DNA of 64,000 nucleotides, from contig NZ_AEYE02000029.1 in NCBI RefSeq assembly GCF_000298315.2, positions 372,001-436,000 on the forward strand, in the 5' to 3' direction. Made by a program: the position numbers and the translations under genes. This stretch comes from Rhizobium grahamii CCGE 502. GTDB taxonomy: Bacteria; Pseudomonadota; Alphaproteobacteria; Rhizobiales; Rhizobiaceae. Positions 29,871 to 39,068 of this stretch are shown here, piece by piece; position 1 is the first letter of the stretch; the number at the start of each line of letters is the position of its first letter. The notes under the pieces are model-generated. The model saw only the letters and a program-made list of their open reading frames with translations, was not told where the DNA came from and made no database searches.

Positions 29871-31634
29871 GTGTCGCTATTCAAGGTCTATGCTCGAGCT
29901 TTGCGCTATCTTGGCGCTTACAAGCTCCGCGTATCCCTGGTCGTTATTGCGAACATCGTGCTTGCCGCGATCACGATCGCTGAACCGATTTTGTTCGGTC
30001 GCATCATCGACGCGATTTCAGGCAAGGGTGAAGTCAAACCCATTCTTTTCATGTGGGCCGGCTTTGCCGTCTTCAACACCATAGCGTTCGTTCTTGTCGC
30101 TCGTGAGGCTGACCGACTGGCTCATGGCCGTCGCGCCACGCTGCTGACGGAAGCATTCGGCCGCATTATCTCCATGCCGCTCTCCTGGCATCACCAGCGC
30201 GGCACGTCGAATGCGCTGCATACGCTGCTTCGCGCCTGTGAAACGCTTTTCGGCCTGTGGCTGGAGTTCATGCGCAATCACCTGGCGACGGTCGTAGCCA
30301 TCGCGCTTCTGGTGCCGACTGCGATGTCCATGGACCTGCGTCTTTCGGGCGTGCTGGTTGTGCTCGGTATTGCCTACTGGCTTATCGGTCGTCTCGTCAT
30401 GAGCCGCACCAAAGACGGGCAGGCTTCGGTCGAAAACCACTACCACACGGTTTTCTCGCACGTCAGCGATTCGATCAGCAACGTATCGGTCCTGCACAGC
30501 TACAACCGTATTGAGGCGGAAACCAAGGCCCTGAGGTCCTTTGCCGACCGTCTGCTGCAGGCTCAGTATCCGGTTCTCGACTGGTGGGCTCTGGCCGGCG
30601 CCATGAACCGCATGGCATCGACCATCGCCATGATGATCATCCTGGTGATCGGTACGCTGATGGTTCAGTCCGGCGAACTGCGCATCGGTGACGTCATTGC
30701 CTTCATCGGTTTTGCGAACCTGCTAATCTCGCGCCTCGACCAGATGCGCCAGTTCGCGACGCAGATCTTCGAAGCCCGTTCGAAGCTCGAAGACTTCTAT
30801 TCGCTTGAAGACTCTGTCCGCGACCGCGAAGAGCCGGCCGGCAATGCCGATATCACCGACGTCAAGGGCGAGGTCGAGTTCCGCAACGTGTCGTTCCGCT
30901 TCGGCAACACCGCGCAGGGTCTGCACAACGTGTCGTTCACCGCCAAGGCTGGCCAGACGGTTGCGATCGTCGGCCCGACCGGCTCCGGCAAGACGACGAT
31001 GATCAACCTTCTGCAGCGCGTCTACGATCCGGACAGCGGCCAGATCTTGGTCGATGGTCATGATACGACGAAGATCACCCGCAAGTCGCTTCGCCGCTAC
31101 ATCGCAACCGTGTTCCAGGATGCCGGCTTGCTCAACCGTTCGATCAGCGACAACATTCGCCTCGGCCGGGAAGGCGCTTCGGATGAAGACATGCGCCGTG
31201 CAGCCGAAGCTGCCGCCGCAGCCGACTTCATCGAGACACGTGAGGACCAGTATGACACCCACGTCGGTGAGCGCGGCAACAAGCTCTCGGGCGGTGAACG
31301 TCAGCGTGTGGCAATCGCCCGCGCCATCCTCAAGGATGCACCGATCCTGGTGCTCGACGAGGCAACAAGCGCACTTGATGTCGAAACGGAAAACCGCGTG
31401 AAGGCCGCAATCGACAACCTGCGCCAGAACCGCACGACCTTCATCATCGCGCACCGTCTTTCCACGGTTCGTGAAGCTGACAAGGTGCTGTTCCTGGATG
31501 GCGGCCGCGTCGTTGAAGAAGGTAGCTTCGATGAGCTCAGCCATAGCAACGGTCGCTTTGCGGCATTGTTGCGCGCTAGCGGCATCCTGACGGATGAAGA
31601 AGTTCGCAAGGCACACACGACCGAAGCCGCGTAA
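29871..31634 (+). CDS. ndvA: Cyclic beta-1,2-glucan exporter (ABC transporter)
   Basis: A 587-residue half-size ABC exporter, the length of NdvA/ChvA. GTG 29871 has AGAGG just upstream and gives the usual N terminus (MSLFKVYARALRYLGAYKLR). The six-segment membrane domain spans about 1-300 and the ATPase about 335-570, with GPTGSGKTT, LSGGERQRVAIARAI, ILVLDEATSALD and the H-loop AHRLST intact. In rhizobia it moves cyclic beta-1,2-glucan to the periplasm for osmoadaptation, motility and nodule invasion. The glucan synthase gene ndvB is not in the window. A strong terminator follows. Confidence 0.95.
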   Translation: MSLFKVYARALRYLGAYKLRVSLVVIANIVLAAITIAEPILFGRIIDAISGKGEVKPILFMWAGFAVFNTIAFVLVAREADRLAHGRRATLLTEAFGRIISMPLSWHHQRGTSNALHTLLRACETLFGLWLEFMRNHLATVVAIALLVPTAMSMDLRLSGVLVVLGIAYWLIGRLVMSRTKDGQASVENHYHTVFSHVSDSISNVSVLHSYNRIEAETKALRSFADRLLQAQYPVLDWWALAGAMNRMASTIAMMIILVIGTLMVQSGELRIGDVIAFIGFANLLISRLDQMRQFATQIFEARSKLEDFYSLEDSVRDREEPAGNADITDVKGEVEFRNVSFRFGNTAQGLHNVSFTAKAGQTVAIVGPTGSGKTTMINLLQRVYDPDSGQILVDGHDTTKITRKSLRRYIATVFQDAGLLNRSISDNIRLGREGASDEDMRRAAEAAAAADFIETREDQYDTHVGERGNKLSGGERQRVAIARAILKDAPILVLDEATSALDVETENRVKAAIDNLRQNRTTFIIAHRLSTVREADKVLFLDGGRVVEEGSFDELSHSNGRFAALLRASGILTDEEVRKAHTTEAA

Positions 31635-31658
31635 GGCTGAAGGGATCGTATGAACAAC

Positions 31659-31690
31659 AGCCGGACGGCACTTCGCCGCCCGGCTTTTTT
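31659..31690 (+). terminator. Rho-independent terminator after ndvA
   Basis: AGCCGG-A-CGGC pairs with GCCG-C-CCGGCT around a five-base loop and is followed by six T residues, 25 bases past the ndvA stop. Confidence 0.93.
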
Positions 31691-31749
31691 CTTGCCGCTT
31701 GGGAGTTCACGCATAATTTAGGCAAAACTGGTGTGGCTGAGGAGGCGAC

Positions 31750-32166
31750 ATGAAGGTCCTGCGAATCGTAGCAAACATCGAGACCGCCGACCCTCTTGCC
31801 GCGAAGGTCTTCTATCAGGATATTCTGGGCCTCGACATCCTCATGGATCACGGCTGGATCTCCACCTTTGGCTCAAACCAGTCAATGCCCGTCCAGGTAA
31901 GCTTCGCGAGCGAGGGCGGCTCCGGGACGCCCGTCCCGGGTCTTTCGATCGAAGTCGACGACGTCGATGAAGTCTTCGTGGCCATGAGCTCATCGGCATT
32001 CGAGGTCATTTACGGCCCAGCCGACGAGACTTGGGGCGTTCGTCGCTTCTATGTGCGCGATCCCTTCGGGACAGTCGTAAATATCCTTTCGCACAGGCCA
32101 GGAGATCAAAAGTCCAGCCGATCCGGCACCGTCGCACGGCGTCGGCCGTCCCTGCAAAGGCGTTAG
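31750..32166 (+). CDS. VOC-superfamily (glyoxalase/bleomycin-resistance-like) protein
   Basis: A 138-residue protein with paired beta-alpha-beta modules of the vicinal oxygen chelate fold: NIETADPLAAKVFYQDILGLDILMD at the start, VDDVDEVFVAM in the middle and RRFYVRDPFGTVVNILSH at the end. The last ~20 residues are a polar, Arg/Ser-rich tail beyond the fold. ATG 31750 has GGAGG five bases upstream. Substrate unknown; metal ligands are not complete enough to call glyoxalase I. Confidence 0.85.
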   Translation: MKVLRIVANIETADPLAAKVFYQDILGLDILMDHGWISTFGSNQSMPVQVSFASEGGSGTPVPGLSIEVDDVDEVFVAMSSSAFEVIYGPADETWGVRRFYVRDPFGTVVNILSHRPGDQKSSRSGTVARRRPSLQRR

Positions 32167-32309
32167 ACTAAAGTCATAATCCCAAAGCCGCTCTCTGTAT
32201 GGATGAGCTTTTCTGTCACACTCTCATCAGGCGAACCGCGACCCGGGGTATGCTTTGAGGAGAGCAAGGTCGCGCGCCGCGTTTCAGATCGTTCTGTGGA
32301 GGACAGAAA

Positions 32310-34196
32310 ATGGCAAATATCGCAAGCGTCGACGGCACAAAAGCCGGTCCGATGACGGGCGAGGAGAAGAAGGTTATCTTCGCCTCGTCGCTCGGCACGG
32401 TTTTCGAATGGTATGACTTCTATCTTTATGGTTCGCTCGCCACCTATATCGGCGCGACCTACTTCACCCAGTATCCGGAAGCGACGCGCAACATCTTCAC
32501 GCTTCTGGCCTTCGCCGCCGGCTTCCTGGTGCGCCCGTTTGGCGCGCTGGTTTTCGGGCGCCTCGGCGATCTCGTCGGCCGCAAATACACGTTCTTGGTC
32601 ACGATCCTCATCATGGGTCTCTCGACGTTCCTCGTCGGTATTCTTCCCGGTGCTGCATCGATCGGCATCGCAGCACCCATCATCCTGATCGGCCTTCGCC
32701 TCCTGCAGGGTCTGGCGCTCGGTGGTGAGTATGGTGGCGCGGCAACCTATGTGGCCGAACACGCGCCAAATGGGCGCCGCGGCTACTTCACCTCGTGGAT
32801 CCAAACCACTGCAACGCTCGGCCTCTTCCTTTCTCTGATCGTCATCGTCGGCGTTCAGTTTCTGATGGGCAAGGAAGCTTTTGCAGCATGGGGCTGGCGT
32901 ATCCCGTTCCTGCTCTCGGTCGTGCTTCTCGGCGTCTCCGTCTGGATCCGTCTGAAGATGAACGAGTCGCCGGCATTCCAGCGCATGAAGGCCGAAGGCA
33001 AGGGGTCCAAGGCGCCACTGACCGAAGCCTTCGGCCAATGGAAAAATGCGAAGATCGCCCTGATCGCGCTTCTCGGCGCAACGATGGGTCAGGCAGTCGT
33101 GTGGTACGGCGGTCAGTTCTATGCGCTGTTTTTCCTGCAGAACGTCCTCAAGGTCGATCTGCAATCGGCAAACATCATGGTGGCGATTGCCCTCATCCTC
33201 GGCACACCCTTCTTCGTCGTCTTTGGCGGCCTGTCGGACAGGATCGGCCGCAAGCCGATCATCATGGCCGGCCTGTTGATCGCAGCAGTGACCTATAACC
33301 CGCTGTTCAAGGCCATGACCTGGACGGCCAATCCGGCGCTTGCCGAAGCACAGGCTTCCGTACGGGCCACGGTCACAGCCGACCCGGCGGATTGCAAATT
33401 CCAGTTCAATCCGACCGGAACCGCGAAGTTTACGAGTTCCTGCGATGTGGCAACGGCTTTCCTGACCAAGAACTCGGTGCCTTATGACGTCGTGCCTGGC
33501 CCGGCGGGGCAGCCCGCAACCGTAAAAATCGGTGACGAAACTATCGCCAGCTTCGACGCCGTCGCCGCCGGCGACAAGGCAAAGGCAATGACCGGCGCCT
33601 TTGAAAAAGGCGTCAACATCGCCCTTCATGATGCCGGATATCCGCTGAAGCGCGGTGCCATCAAGGTTCCAGATGCAAAACTGGACGCCTTCATTGCAGC
33701 CAACCCGGAGCTTGCTCTCAACGCCGATGCAGTCCGCGCCGGTGAAAAGCAGACCGTGCCGGCAGACAAGCTCGTCGTTGACAAGCTCTTAACGGCTGAT
33801 GAAGCGAAGGGTGCCACCGATATGGCGGTCTATAGCATCGCCAATGGCGGCAGCTTTGCCATGACGGCCGACCCGGCCCGCGTCAACTGGATCGGTACGA
33901 TTGCCATTCTCTTCGTGCTCGTGATCTACGTTACGATGGTCTATGGCCCGATCGCGGCGCTTCTGGTCGAACTCTTCCCGACCCGAATCCGTTACACCGG
34001 CATGTCCCTGCCCTACCATATCGGCAATGGTTGGTTCGGTGGCCTCTTGCCCGCAACGGCCTTCGCAATGAGCGCGGCAACCGGCGACATCTACTACGGT
34101 CTCTGGTATCCGATCGTGTTCGCCACAATCACACTGGTCATCGGTCTCATCTTCCTGCCGGAAACGAAGGATCGCGACATCCACGCGATGGATTGA
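32310..34196 (+). CDS. MHS-family MFS transporter with large periplasmic insertion
   Basis: A 628-residue metabolite:proton symporter, much longer than the usual ~430-550. The family pattern is clear: TVFEWYDFYLYG at the start, GRLGDLVGRKYT after segment 2, RLLQGLALGGEYGGAATYVAEHAP in segment 4 and GGLSDRIGRKP before segment 9. Between segment 9 and segment 10 lies an insertion of about 190 polar residues (~337-524), which by topology should be periplasmic. It has only two cysteines (362, 378), possibly disulphide-linked. Relatives carry dicarboxylates, proline/betaine or shikimate; the substrate is unknown. ATG 32310 follows TGGAGGAC. Confidence 0.88.
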   Translation: MANIASVDGTKAGPMTGEEKKVIFASSLGTVFEWYDFYLYGSLATYIGATYFTQYPEATRNIFTLLAFAAGFLVRPFGALVFGRLGDLVGRKYTFLVTILIMGLSTFLVGILPGAASIGIAAPIILIGLRLLQGLALGGEYGGAATYVAEHAPNGRRGYFTSWIQTTATLGLFLSLIVIVGVQFLMGKEAFAAWGWRIPFLLSVVLLGVSVWIRLKMNESPAFQRMKAEGKGSKAPLTEAFGQWKNAKIALIALLGATMGQAVVWYGGQFYALFFLQNVLKVDLQSANIMVAIALILGTPFFVVFGGLSDRIGRKPIIMAGLLIAAVTYNPLFKAMTWTANPALAEAQASVRATVTADPADCKFQFNPTGTAKFTSSCDVATAFLTKNSVPYDVVPGPAGQPATVKIGDETIASFDAVAAGDKAKAMTGAFEKGVNIALHDAGYPLKRGAIKVPDAKLDAFIAANPELALNADAVRAGEKQTVPADKLVVDKLLTADEAKGATDMAVYSIANGGSFAMTADPARVNWIGTIAILFVLVIYVTMVYGPIAALLVELFPTRIRYTGMSLPYHIGNGWFGGLLPATAFAMSAATGDIYYGLWYPIVFATITLVIGLIFLPETKDRDIHAMD

Positions 34197-34220
34197 TCCA
34201 GGTAACCGAAATCTAAGAAA

Positions 34221-34250
34221 GCCCGGCGCCCGCAAGACGCCGGGCTTTTT
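34221..34250 (+). terminator. Rho-independent terminator after the MHS transporter
   Basis: GCCCGGCG pairs with CGCCGGGC around a nine-base loop, followed by TTTTT. It lies between convergent genes and may serve mainly the plus strand. Confidence 0.9.
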
Positions 34251-34265
34251 CGTGTCTGGCCAAGC

Positions 34266-35024
34266 CTAGAGAAGGCGGCTGAGCCTCGGCGTCGGCCAAC
34301 CATCACGACCGATCGAGAAGACCAGTCCGAAGCGTGCAAACAAAATGGATGTCGCAAAAGCCAACCACGCGCCCAATGCGAGGCCGGCCGCCACATCGCT
34401 GGGATAGTGCACGCCAATGATGACGCGCGTGGCTCCAAGCCAAAGACCGATGCCGATGAAGCCGAGGCGGAACCGTGGAAAGAGAAGCGCCAGCGCCATG
34501 AACAGAGCGCCGACGTTGGAGGAGTGACCCGACGGAAAGCTCTGATGAAGAAAATCAGTGCTGAAAGGGACGAAGCTGAAAATGCCTTCCTGATCATAAA
34601 GCAGCGGTCGAGCACGCCCGATTGCGAACTTCAGCAGATTGGAAACGATGCTGGCGAACAGAACCGAGAACCCGACATAGGCTGTCATCTGCCCGAAATA
34701 GGCGAGCCGGAAACGGCCGCGCACCTTCCATAGTCGTCGACGAACGAAATAGCCAGTCGCTAGTATTGTCAAAAGACCGACGAGAATCCAGACAAGCTTG
34801 CCGACGTCGGTGACATCCCCGGCGATCGACACCAGCGGAGGCGAAAGGCTTTTGACTGCCTGCCCCAACGGGCGGTCGAAGACGAAGAAGGCAATGGCAA
34901 CAGCGTTGATGGCAAAAAGCGCGAAGCCTTGCCAGGGAACCCGACGGTGGATTGAGCGCCGCGCAGTGTAGCGCTTTCGCAAATAGCTCCAGCAGTTCGG
35001 CTTACGATCGATGGCTTCGTTCAT
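34266..35024 (-). CDS. PAP2-family membrane phosphatase
   Basis: A 252-residue protein with about five or six membrane segments and the complete phosphatidic-acid-phosphatase type 2 triad: KFAIGRARP (motif 1), FPSGHS (motif 2) and RVIIGVHYPSDV (motif 3). The short basic N terminus (YLRKRYTARRSIHRR) is cytoplasmic. Likely substrates at the periplasmic face are undecaprenyl diphosphate, phosphatidylglycerol phosphate or lipid A phosphate (LpxE-like); sequence alone does not decide. Confidence 0.87.
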   Translation of the reverse strand: MNEAIDRKPNCWSYLRKRYTARRSIHRRVPWQGFALFAINAVAIAFFVFDRPLGQAVKSLSPPLVSIAGDVTDVGKLVWILVGLLTILATGYFVRRRLWKVRGRFRLAYFGQMTAYVGFSVLFASIVSNLLKFAIGRARPLLYDQEGIFSFVPFSTDFLHQSFPSGHSSNVGALFMALALLFPRFRLGFIGIGLWLGATRVIIGVHYPSDVAAGLALGAWLAFATSILFARFGLVFSIGRDGWPTPRLSRLL

Positions 35025-35084
35025 TCTACTCCCGCTCGTTGCTCAGTGCAGAACGGAAATAGGAACGGCATCATCCGCCTTCAA

Positions 35085-35119
35085 GCAAAGGCCTTCCGCA
35101 CCGGTCGATGCGGAAGGCC
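35085..35119 (-). terminator. Perfect inverted repeat downstream of leuB, probable terminator
   Basis: GGCCTTCCGCA (35090-35100) and its exact complement TGCGGAAGGCC (35109-35119) are separated by eight bases. On the minus strand, 24 bases past the leuB stop, it is followed by the weak T-tract TTTGCTT. Confidence 0.7.
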
Positions 35120-35142
35120 AAAAGCGTGTTTCACGTGAAATA

Positions 35143-36255
35143 TCAGGCAGAAAGGGCCCTGAATTCGGCGAGGATCGCGTCACCCATCTCGGTGGTTCCA
35201 ACCTTCTTGGCACCTTCGGCCATGATGTCGCCGGTGCGGATGCCCTTTTCGAGCACGTTGGCGATCGCCTTTTCGAGGTTGTCGGCTTCCTGCACGAGGT
35301 TGAAGGAATAGCGCAGGCACATGGCAAAGGACGCAATCATCGCGATCGGATTGGCAATGCCTTGGCCGGCGATGTCAGGAGCCGAACCGTGCACCGGCTC
35401 ATAGAGGGCCTTGCGCTTGCCGGTCTTGGCATCCGGCGCGCCGAGCGAGGCCGAGGGCAACATGCCGAGCGAGCCCGTCAGCATGGCTGCAACGTCGGAC
35501 AGCATGTCGCCGAACAGGTTGTCGGTGACGATGACGTCGAACTGCTTCGGCGCACGAACCAGCTGCATGCCGCCGGCATCCGCCAGCATGTGCTCAAGCT
35601 TGACGTCGGAATACTTGTCCTTGTGTGTAGCGGTGACCACCTGGTTCCACAACACGCCCGACTTCATGACGTTGCGCTTTTCCATTGAGCAAACGCGATT
35701 CTGACGCGTGCGGGCCATTTCGAAGGCCACGGCCGAGATGCGCTCGATCTCGTAGGTGTCATAAACCTGCGTGTCAATCGCGCGCTTCTGGCCATTGCCG
35801 AGATCGGTAATGGTCTTCGGCTCGCCGAAATAGACGCCGCCGGTCAGCTCGCGGATGATCAGGATATCGAGGCCCTCGACCAGCTCCGGCTTCAGCGAGG
35901 AAGCGGCAGCGAGCGCCGGGTAGCAGATGGCCGGACGCAGGTTGGCGAACAGCTCCAGATCCTTGCGCAGGCGCAACAGACCGGCTTCCGGACGCACTTC
36001 ATAGGGAACGTCATCCCACTTCGGGCCGCCGACAGCACCGAAGAGAACGGCATCGGCGGCAAGCGCCTTCTGCATGTCGCCTTCGGAGATCGCGGCACCA
36101 TGCGCATCATAGGCGCTACCGCCGACCAGGCCTTCGTCGGTGACGAAGCCGGCATTCATTGCCTCATTCATATAGGCAATGATCTTGCGGACCTCACCCA
36201 TGGCCTCTGGGCCGATGCCGTCGCCCGGCAGCAGGAAAAGATTGCGCGCTGTCAT
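35143..36255 (-). CDS. leuB: 3-isopropylmalate dehydrogenase
   Basis: A 370-residue enzyme that oxidatively decarboxylates 3-isopropylmalate in leucine synthesis. Motifs: [10 protein letters not shown] at the N terminus, the substrate loop [28 protein letters not shown], the Tyr/Lys region [11 protein letters not shown] and the metal and NAD site [10 protein letters not shown] then [21 protein letters not shown] 36255 with a GGAGGG site. leuD lies 1.2 kb away on the same strand with a serine/threonine dehydratase gene between them in the opposite direction; leuC is not in the window. Confidence 0.97.
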   Translation of the reverse strand: MTARNLFLLPGDGIGPEAMGEVRKIIAYMNEAMNAGFVTDEGLVGGSAYDAHGAAISEGDMQKALAADAVLFGAVGGPKWDDVPYEVRPEAGLLRLRKDLELFANLRPAICYPALAAASSLKPELVEGLDILIIRELTGGVYFGEPKTITDLGNGQKRAIDTQVYDTYEIERISAVAFEMARTRQNRVCSMEKRNVMKSGVLWNQVVTATHKDKYSDVKLEHMLADAGGMQLVRAPKQFDVIVTDNLFGDMLSDVAAMLTGSLGMLPSASLGAPDAKTGKRKALYEPVHGSAPDIAGQGIANPIAMIASFAMCLRYSFNLVQEADNLEKAIANVLEKGIRTGDIMAEGAKKVGTTEMGDAILAEFRALSA

Positions 36256-36431
36256 GAAACCCTCCGCGGAAAAACAAGTTGCGGCTTCTTAGACCTGCAA
36301 AAACGGCATTTCAAGCGAGCGCGAGGCCGATTCGGTACGGTTGCGGAATTACGGCGAGATCCCTCGTTGACCGACCAGCGCAAGCGGGTCCACAAGGAGA
36401 GCCTGTATCGCCAAGCTCATCGGGTACCACC

Positions 36432-37364
36432 ATGCCATCTGCACCACTCCACCTCGACACGCCGCTCTTCCGCACTTCCGCCGATTACAGCGCAAGCCAC
36501 AAGCCGCTATGGCTGAAGCTCGACGCGCTGCAGCCTTCGGGAAGCTTCAAGCTCCGCGGCGTTGGCAGGCTCTGCCAGCATGAAATCGAGAACGGCGCCC
36601 GCGAGATTTTCTGTGCCTCCGGCGGCAACGCCGGGATCGCTGCCGCTTATGCCGGCCGGTCGCTCGGCATTCCGGTGACCATCGTTGTGCCCGAGACGAC
36701 GTCGGCGGAAGTTCGCCAATCAATCGCGGCAACCGGCGCCACGGTTCTAGTCCATGGAACGGTATTCGACGAAGCCAACGCTTTTGCAATTGAGCAAGCG
36801 AATGCCAGAGAAGCGGCCTACGTACATCCGTTCGACCATCCTCTTCTATGGGAGGGGCATGGCACATTGATCGACGAGGTTGTCGCAAAAGGCACCGAGT
36901 TTGATTGCGTCATCACGAGCGTTGGCGGTGGCGGCTTGCTCGCGGGCATCGTTGCCGGTCTCAAGCGAAACGGTCTGTCTGACCTGCCGGTCATCGCCGT
37001 CGAAACCGAAGGAGCCGCTTCGCTTCATGCCAGCCTTGCCGCAGGCGAACGCATCACCTTGCCAGCGATCACCTCAATAGCCAGCTCTCTCGGTGCCCGC
37101 CAGGTGGCCCAGCACGTCTTCGATCTGCCGAAGCACCATCCGATAGAGAGCGTCACGGTCACCGATGCGCAGACTGTCGCCGCTTGCCTGAAATTCGCCG
37201 ACGCCTATCGCATTCTGGTCGAGCCCGCCTGTGGGGCTGCCCTGGCGGTCGCTGACGTGCATGCCGACGTCCTAGCTCGCTTCAAAAATCCGCTGATCGA
37301 GGTCTGCGGTGGCATCGGCGTCTCGCTGGAGAAATTGAAGGCCTGGAAAGAACGGTTGCTGTAA
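36432..37364 (+). CDS. PLP-dependent L-serine/L-threonine dehydratase
   Basis: A 310-residue fold-type II PLP enzyme close in length and pattern to the short eukaryote-like serine dehydratases. The Schiff-base Lys is in SGSFKLRG (~residue 36), the substrate loop is ASGGNAGIAAAYA and the phosphate cup is SVGGGGLLAG. There is no C-terminal regulatory domain as in biosynthetic IlvA. ATG 36432 is preferred over the longer frame because TDTPLFRT-like family N termini begin there. It converts serine or threonine to the 2-oxo acid and ammonia. Divergent from leuB. Confidence 0.87.
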   Translation: MPSAPLHLDTPLFRTSADYSASHKPLWLKLDALQPSGSFKLRGVGRLCQHEIENGAREIFCASGGNAGIAAAYAGRSLGIPVTIVVPETTSAEVRQSIAATGATVLVHGTVFDEANAFAIEQANAREAAYVHPFDHPLLWEGHGTLIDEVVAKGTEFDCVITSVGGGGLLAGIVAGLKRNGLSDLPVIAVETEGAASLHASLAAGERITLPAITSIASSLGARQVAQHVFDLPKHHPIESVTVTDAQTVAACLKFADAYRILVEPACGAALAVADVHADVLARFKNPLIEVCGGIGVSLEKLKAWKERLL

Positions 37365-37377
37365 GCCACCAAAGAAA

Positions 37378-37400
37378 AAGCCGGGTAAAAGCCCGGCTTT
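37378..37400. terminator. Bidirectional terminator between the dehydratase gene and leuD
   Basis: AAGCCGGG pairs with CCCGGCTT, flanked by an A-run on the left and TTT on the right, so it can end transcription from both convergent genes. Confidence 0.82.
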
Positions 37401-37425
37401 GACGAAATGCCATGTTTTATCAGAC

Positions 37426-38034
37426 TTACGCAGCCCAGGGGCGCGATGCCGTGTTCTTGGCTTCGAAGCTGTCGATCGCCTTGCCCTTTTCCAGCGTCAG
37501 GCCGATATCGTCGAGGCCATTCAGAAGGCAGTGACGCTTGAATTCGTCGAGATCGAACTTGATCGAACCGCCGTCCGGACCGGTGATTTCGAGGTTTTCC
37601 AGGTCAACCGTCAGGATCGCGTTGGAACCGCGGGAGGCGTCGTCCATCAGCTTGTCGAGGCTTTCCTGGCTGACCTTGATCGGCAGAATGCCGTTCTTGA
37701 AACAGTTGTTGTAGAAGATGTCGGCGAAGCTGGTCGAGATGACGCAACGGATGCCGAAGTCGAGAAGCGCCCACGGCGCATGCTCGCGCGAGGAGCCGCA
37801 ACCGAAGTTGTCGCCGGCAACGAGGATCTTTGCATTCTGATAGGCCGGCTTGTTCAGCACAAAGTCCGGGTTCACGGAGCCGTCTTCATTGTACCGGGCT
37901 TCGGCGAAAAGACCCTTGCCAAGACCTGTGCGCTTGATCGTCTTCAGGTAGTCCTTTGGAATGATCATGTCGGTATCGATGTTGACAACCGGCAGAGGGG
38001 CAGCGACGCCCGTCAGCTTTACGAATTTGTCCAT
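37426..38034 (-). CDS. leuD: 3-isopropylmalate dehydratase small subunit
   Basis: A 202-residue aconitase-type swivel subunit that isomerises isopropylmalate together with LeuC. Characteristic stretches: [14 protein letters not shown], the substrate-binding [14 protein letters not shown] and [17 protein letters not shown]. Start ATG 38034. On the minus strand, 1.2 kb upstream of leuB in transcription terms, split by the divergent dehydratase gene. Confidence 0.97.
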   Translation of the reverse strand: MDKFVKLTGVAAPLPVVNIDTDMIIPKDYLKTIKRTGLGKGLFAEARYNEDGSVNPDFVLNKPAYQNAKILVAGDNFGCGSSREHAPWALLDFGIRCVISTSFADIFYNNCFKNGILPIKVSQESLDKLMDDASRGSNAILTVDLENLEITGPDGGSIKFDLDEFKRHCLLNGLDDIGLTLEKGKAIDSFEAKNTASRPWAA

Positions 38035-38172
38035 GGCCTGGCTCCAATGTCAGCAGACGTAGTTTTGTTGATCAGCGTTTAGTCCAGATTTTGACCGAAA
38101 TGAAGGAAAATTTATATCGCGGGAGTGGCTGCGCGCGGATTCGACGCGCAGCCAGCCATGATCACGGTGAGA
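38035..38172. other. leuD upstream spacer with inverted repeat
   Basis: 138 bases between the leuD start and the next minus-strand stop. GGCTGCGCG (38127-38135) and CGCGCAGCC (38145-38153) form a 9-bp hairpin 20 bases past the VOC gene stop; no T-run follows, so a terminator role is uncertain. Confidence 0.45.
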
Positions 38173-38601
38173 TCAACTTGCCTTCGCTGGTGCATTCATG
38201 GCCCAGAGCACGCCGAACGGGTCACGCACCTGGCCATATCGATCGCCCCAGAACATCAGCTGAACAGGCATGATCACCTCTACGCCGGCGGCAACGGCGC
38301 GCTCCCACCAGAAATCGATATCGTCGATAACAAGCTGAAGCGTGAAGCCCTGGTGCTTTTGAAACGGATGACCGTGCTCGGGATAGGCATCGGACAACAT
38401 CAGCGAGCTTCCGTTGATGTAGAGGTGAACATGCATCGTCCGGCCGTTTTCATCCGGCGGAACGACAAAGGCCTGCTCGGCACCAAACGCACGCTTGTAG
38501 AACTCCGCGGCCTTCAGCGCGCCGTCGACCGTGACATAAGGCAGCAAGCCATTCTTGACCGGCGGCATCTGCATCGTGCCGGTTTCCGTTGCGGTATCCA
38601 T
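38173..38601 (-). CDS. VOC-family protein, PhnB-like
   Basis: A 142-residue PhnB/YdaE-like glyoxalase-fold protein: LLPYVTVDGALKAAEFYKRAFGAE, HVHLYINGSSLMLSD, then FWGDRYGQVRDPFGVLWAM. ATG 38601 is chosen because GGAGG stands five bases upstream; two earlier in-frame starts fall before this site. No operon partner. Function unknown; the family covers antibiotic-binding and DNA-binding or unknown members. Confidence 0.87.
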   Translation of the reverse strand: MDTATETGTMQMPPVKNGLLPYVTVDGALKAAEFYKRAFGAEQAFVVPPDENGRTMHVHLYINGSSLMLSDAYPEHGHPFQKHQGFTLQLVIDDIDFWWERAVAAGVEVIMPVQLMFWGDRYGQVRDPFGVLWAMNAPAKAS

Positions 38602-38713
38602 ACTGTCCTCCATGATTTGATTGGTTCGGGCCAAAGCCCAGACCTTTCAAGGACGCGGGAAGATCAGTCGAGCCGACAGTGATCTCGAAATTTTTCTGGA
38701 ACTGACGCGAAAA

Positions 38714-38956
38714 TCAGAGGTCGATGATCGTACCGCGACCATCATTCCAGATGCGCATGTTCTCGCCGGAATGTGACTTTGCCTTGGCTGTGGCGCGCAC
38801 CGGCGCCGGCTTCATCTTCAGCGAAAGCGCGCGGCCGACCATAAGCACCGTCAGAATACCACCGACTGCCAGCGTCACGGAAAAGGTGACGAACGCCAGC
38901 GCAACGAAGGCGGTGATGCCTGCGAGCAGGAGGAAGACGGAACGAATGCTTTGCAT
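38714..38956 (-). CDS. Small membrane protein of unknown function
   Basis: An 80-residue frame starting at ATG 38956, with AAAGG about ten bases upstream. It has a pair of hydrophobic segments (SVFLLLAGITAFVALAFVTF and VTLAVGGILTVLMVGRAL) and a polar C-terminal half ending RIWNDGRGTIIDL. The last motif resembles the conserved tail of small rhizobial membrane proteins of unknown role. It is divergent from the CoA-ester lyase gene. Confidence 0.65.
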   Translation of the reverse strand: MQSIRSVFLLLAGITAFVALAFVTFSVTLAVGGILTVLMVGRALSLKMKPAPVRATAKAKSHSGENMRIWNDGRGTIIDL

Positions 38957-39068
38957 GGTTTTAGACCTTTCTTCGGAAAGGAATGTGGTCCTTCTTTTCT
39001 TTCTCTGCAAGGTGAGCATGGCTTTTTGTTGTCTTGCCACCCATCACAAAGCTTGGCACACATTTGTG

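Noticed and set aside
32163-33629. 488-codon open frame opposite the MHS transporter
   Set aside because: Antisense shadow of a clear membrane protein gene; the translation is low-complexity and matches nothing.
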